Assembly: GCA_036641735.1 (NCBI GenBank)
Contig: JAVWEG010000075.1
Coordinates: 1-9,154 of the forward strand
DNA length: 9,154 bases
Origin: JAGPHI01 sp036641735
Lineage (GTDB): Bacteria > Bacillota > Clostridia > Oscillospirales > Ruminococcaceae
Direction of reading: 5' to 3'
The notes below the pieces were generated by a model. That model was given only the letters and a program-made list of their open reading frames with translations, was not told the DNA's origin and ran no database searches. Shown here piece after piece: positions 6,731 to 9,154 of this stretch (position 1 is the stretch's first letter; each line of letters begins with the position of its first letter). Position numbers and translations under genes: made by a program.

Positions 6731-6734
6731 AATG
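6711..6734. repeat. Perfect 10-bp inverted repeat with 4-base spacer
   Basis: CATTTTGTAA (6711-6720) and its exact reverse complement TTACAAAATG (6725-6734) flank the spacer TAAA. The repeat covers the -35 box and part of the spacer of the likely acyltransferase promoter, as a repressor operator would. It also lies exactly where the surface-protein frame begins to look coding on the plus strand. As a terminator it would be poor: all stem pairs are A-T except two, and only four T residues follow. Confidence 0.7.
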
Positions 6735-6798
6735 TTTTCAAGGTAATGCAGACGATACAATAACTATACCTGAAACAGTAGCTTTAGGCGATTATGAA

Positions 6799-8829
6799 AT
6801 GGGTATACGTGATAGCGGCAATACAAATTTCGCTAAACAGAATTTGACATTACCTGTAAGTAATGTGGTACAATTGCCAATAAGCTTATCGGCTGGCTCG
6901 CTGATAATAGGCAGCGTAACGGCAGACGGAGCGGCTGCGACAGGTGCAACAGTAAACGCAAATGACGTTACCACTATTGCTGTAGGCACAAACGGCGGTT
7001 ATCTTGCCGCTAATGTAAGCAGCAGTGCTATGGCTAATATTACTGCATCAAAGCAAGCAATTACAGGTGTTACAAGCACTGCAATACCTGCTAAAAACAA
7101 TGTAAATATAGCAATGACAAGCGGAACAGTTACTGTGATTGGCGGTAAAGTAATGCAGTATGTTAATAACAATGAAGTAGCTGCAAGTGGCACAAGGGTA
7201 GTAATTACATCAAAAGACGGTAAAACTTATACAGGCTATGTAGATGCAAAGGGCGATTTTGCAGTGCCTGGTGTGCCTGCCGCAGGCGGCAAAGGATATA
7301 GCGTACTGTTTGATGATGGCAATACAAAAACTGCTCGTTTTGAAAACGTGACTATCACTCCGCACGCTCCTGCAGACGGATATGCAGCAACAGATATTAC
7401 ATTCCCCACTAAGATAATGCCTCCTAATGTAGGCGAAATAATAGGAGTAGTGGATAAAAACGGTAATCCTGTAAACGGTGCGGTAGTGACACTTTATTAC
7501 GGCACACAAAAACTAGCATCACAAACTACAGCATCAGACGGTAAATACAAGTTTACCGGAATAAACTATGGTTATTATCGTATGGTAGTAACGTATGGAA
7601 GTATCGAAGTAACTAAGATATTCGAGCTGAATGGTGCAAATAAAACTCTGCCTATTTCTTTGCCAAATGGAAATGAAAACACAGTGGTAGAGCAAAAAGA
7701 AAAAACTCCGCCAACTACGGCTGATATTCCACATACATTGTTTGATACAGTAACACAGGATACGGCAAAGGGTATTACGCAAGCCGAAAAGGACACACTG
7801 ACAAACGGTGGTACAATAGAGATTAAGCTAGTGGCAGAGCTAAGAGCTGATACAGATGCAAAGGAAGACCGCGCAAAGATAACAGATGCAATAGATACTG
7901 CAAATGGCAAAATAGGCTTATTGTTGGATTTATCAGTGCTAAAAACAGTAACCGACAGCAATTCTACTGTGCTAACAAATGCGCAGCGCCTAACCGAGCT
8001 GTCTGATGTACTTACAATAATATTAGAATTGCCACAAGAGTATCAAGGCAAAACAAAAGAATTATCATTGTATCGCGTACATAACGGAGCAACAGAAAAA
8101 ATGAAAACTGCTGGTAAAGAGCATTACAGCTTCATAAATGTAGGCGGTAAAGATTATATAAAGGTAGTAGCAAGCAAGTTTTCAAGCTACGCGTTAGTAT
8201 CTACTAAAGATAATGGGCCGATTATAGACAGCAGTAGCAGCAGCAGTAGCAGTAACAGCAGCAATAATGATGACGATATTTATTTACCACCTACAGCGCC
8301 ATCAAAGCCAAATAAAAAGCCTGCAAAAAAACCGGCACCTTCGTCCTCATCTCAAGTATCAAGCTCCTCTGCAAGCTCTAAACCAATAGAAAAGGAAGAT
8401 ACATCTAAAATAGATGCAAAAGCAAAGGAAGATTTAAAAGCGGACTTAAAGGATATGCTGGATAAGGCAATAGCGGCGCTGTCAAGCGATTTAACAGACG
8501 AACAGCGCGCAGATGCAATAGCAAAGCTTACTGCAATTTACGACAAGGCTATAGCAAAAATAGATAAAGCTACCGCCGACGAAGGCGAAAAAATCTACGA
8601 CGATGCAGTAGAACAAATGAATGCTGTATCAGCAGATAGTCTATCAACAAATAGCACTAAAAAGTGTAAGCTGTGCGGCAAATGCACACCATTCCTCGGC
8701 ATATGTATATGGGTATGGATAGCAATACTTGTAGTTTTAGTGGTGGCAGTAATCACATTGTTTATACTGTATAAACGCAAAAAAGACAATGAAACTGCTC
8801 AAAATCAAGAGAAAATAGACCGCAAATAA
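6799..8829 (+). CDS. Cell-surface repeat protein with C-terminal membrane anchor, apparently 5'-truncated
   Basis: From the first ATG the frame gives 676 residues. Three beta-sandwich repeats of transthyretin/carboxypeptidase-regulatory type can be seen: about 32-105 (GSLIIGSVTADG), 109-190 (GKVMQYVNNNEVAASGTRV) and 212-288 (GEIIGVVDKNGNPVNGAVV, SDGKYKF). Next comes a beta-rich domain (about 309-470) ending SKFSSYALVST, a form common near the C-terminus of clostridial surface proteins. Then follow Ser tracts (478-488, 515-528), a Lys/Pro linker, a charged helical segment (535-610), CKLCGKCTPFLGIC (623-636), a membrane helix (637-658) and a KRKK stop-transfer end. There is no LPxTG motif. No signal peptide precedes this and the Shine-Dalgarno is weak (AGG, 6786-6788). 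Twenty-five further in-frame codons upstream (6724-6798) look like the end of another repeat but have no start. The gene is therefore probably a 3' remnant, or its 5' part lies elsewhere. The binding target is unknown. Confidence 0.75.
   Translation: MGIRDSGNTNFAKQNLTLPVSNVVQLPISLSAGSLIIGSVTADGAAATGATVNANDVTTIAVGTNGGYLAANVSSSAMANITASKQAITGVTSTAIPAKNNVNIAMTSGTVTVIGGKVMQYVNNNEVAASGTRVVITSKDGKTYTGYVDAKGDFAVPGVPAAGGKGYSVLFDDGNTKTARFENVTITPHAPADGYAATDITFPTKIMPPNVGEIIGVVDKNGNPVNGAVVTLYYGTQKLASQTTASDGKYKFTGINYGYYRMVVTYGSIEVTKIFELNGANKTLPISLPNGNENTVVEQKEKTPPTTADIPHTLFDTVTQDTAKGITQAEKDTLTNGGTIEIKLVAELRADTDAKEDRAKITDAIDTANGKIGLLLDLSVLKTVTDSNSTVLTNAQRLTELSDVLTIILELPQEYQGKTKELSLYRVHNGATEKMKTAGKEHYSFINVGGKDYIKVVASKFSSYALVSTKDNGPIIDSSSSSSSSNSSNNDDDIYLPPTAPSKPNKKPAKKPAPSSSSQVSSSSASSKPIEKEDTSKIDAKAKEDLKADLKDMLDKAIAALSSDLTDEQRADAIAKLTAIYDKAIAKIDKATADEGEKIYDDAVEQMNAVSADSLSTNSTKKCKLCGKCTPFLGICIWVWIAILVVLVVAVITLFILYKRKKDNETAQNQEKIDRK
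8230..8262 (+). repeat. AGC/AGT serine-codon tract
   Basis: Eight consecutive AGC or AGT codons, then AAC and two more AGC codons, encode a Ser-rich linker at residues 478-488 of the surface protein. The trinucleotide repeat could change length by slippage without breaking the frame. A second Ser cluster (8341-8385) uses mixed TCx and AGC codons and is not a DNA-level repeat. Confidence 0.7.
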
Positions 8830-8862
8830 AAGCATTTACAATTGCACGCAACAATAATTAAT

Positions 8863-8908
8863 AAAAAGCTATGGCGCATATTTATTGATATGTGCCATAG
8901 CTTTTTTT
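8863..8908 (+). terminator. Intrinsic terminator after the surface-protein gene
   Basis: GCTATGGCGCATAT (8868-8881) pairs with ATATGTGCCATAGC (8888-8901), 14 pairs with one G-U, around the loop TTATTG. Seven T residues follow, and five A residues precede the stem, so it could work on both strands. Confidence 0.9.
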
Positions 8909-8953
8909 GCAATTAATCAGCGCAGAACTCAGCCACAAATACATTTAAACTCA

Positions 8954-8982
8954 TTGACAAATCTTGAATTTTACATTATAAT
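8954..8982 (+). promoter_or_regulatory. Perfect consensus promoter of the tRNA-Pro gene
   Basis: TTGACA (8954-8959) and TATAAT (8977-8982) are separated by exactly 17 bases, an ideal sigma-A promoter. Transcription would begin near 8988-8990. The leader then contains a 6-bp hairpin, ATCGTC (8990-8995) with GACGAT (9002-9007), ending two bases before the mature tRNA. It may influence 5' processing by RNase P. Confidence 0.9.
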
Positions 8983-9009
8983 ATAAACTATCGTCAATAA
9001 AGACGATAT

Positions 9010-9086
9010 CCGGGTGTAGCGCAGTTTGGTAGCGCGCTTGAATGGGGTTCAAGAGGCCGTGAGTTCGACTCTCGCCACTCGGACCA
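9010..9086 (+). tRNA. tRNA-Pro, anticodon GGG
   Basis: The 77-base cloverleaf is complete. Acceptor CCGGGTG pairs with CACTCGG (one G-U), the D stem is GCGC/GCGC, the anticodon stem is CTTGA/TCAAG and the T stem is GTGAG/CTCGC with loop TTCGACT. The anticodon loop ATGGGGT gives GGG at 9044-9046, reading proline codons CCC and CCU. The discriminator is A and CCA is encoded in the DNA. Decoding CCA and CCG would need a separate UGG tRNA elsewhere in the genome. Confidence 0.96.
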
Positions 9087-9116
9087 AACCTCTCTGGTTT
9101 TCCAGAGAGGTTTTTT
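9087..9116 (+). terminator. Intrinsic terminator directly after tRNA-Pro
   Basis: AACCTCTCTGG (9087-9097) pairs perfectly with CCAGAGAGGTT (9102-9112) around a TTTT loop, followed by TTTT. It starts at the base after the encoded CCA, so the tRNA is a single-gene transcript. Nothing is visible in the remaining bases to 9154. Confidence 0.92.
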
Positions 9117-9154
9117 GTTGTCATTATGCTGTTTTTTACTTTTCTTGGCTGCTC

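Noticed and set aside
6792..7961. Minus-strand open frames opposite the surface-protein gene (65-128 codons)
   Set aside because: They are shadows of the repetitive Thr/Ala/Val codons of the real gene; no binding sites or domains.
9010..9154. tRNA-Pro as an integration site for a mobile element
   Set aside because: No integrase gene or repeated tRNA 3' end is visible within the window, and an ordinary terminator follows directly.

Overview
The window looks like chromosomal DNA of a low-GC Gram-positive bacterium, most likely a Clostridia-type Firmicute. Support comes from strong GGAGG-type ribosome binding sites, near-consensus TTGACA/TATAAT promoters, a zinc-type (CxxC...CxxH) ribosomal protein S18, a Prok-RING/zinc-ribbon/DUF2628-like membrane protein, and a surface protein held by a C-terminal membrane helix. 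No phage, transposase or CRISPR sequence is visible. Species-level assignment is not possible from sequence alone.

Layout: positions 1-2222 hold a minus-strand operon. prfB (release factor 2) comes first, followed 22 nt later by a five-helix membrane protein of the sulfatase/alkaline-phosphatase superfamily, which runs off the left edge. A strong promoter (2272-2300) drives prfB. Divergently, on the plus strand, come a zinc-finger membrane protein (2380-3318) and galU (3347-4219). A consensus promoter and a structured leader then open the rpsF-ssb-rpsR operon (4333-5382), which ends in a strong terminator. A minus-strand two-domain GNAT-related acyltransferase (5576-6667) converges on that terminator. 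Next is a plus-strand cell-surface protein (6799-8829) made of beta-sandwich repeats, Ser-rich linkers, a helical segment, a Cys motif and a membrane anchor. After its terminator, a perfect consensus promoter drives tRNA-Pro(GGG), which has its own terminator. The last 38 bases show nothing.

Most of the window is housekeeping: translation (RF2, S6, S18, tRNA-Pro), replication and repair (SSB) and UDP-glucose supply (GalU). The unusual part is 5435-6800. The surface-protein gene has no signal peptide, no good start and no clear promoter, and its reading frame continues in protein-like sequence upstream of the first ATG. It therefore looks cut off in mid-domain close to a perfect 10-bp inverted repeat, which also overlaps the likely acyltransferase promoter. 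At the other end of the acyltransferase gene, a -1 frame encodes an unexplained hydrophobic helix with a polar tail beyond the stop codon. prfB has no programmed frameshift site, so the classical RF2 autoregulation appears absent. I found no convincing new multi-gene system. The strongest leads are the broken surface gene and its junction, the hidden helix, and the rpsF leader.
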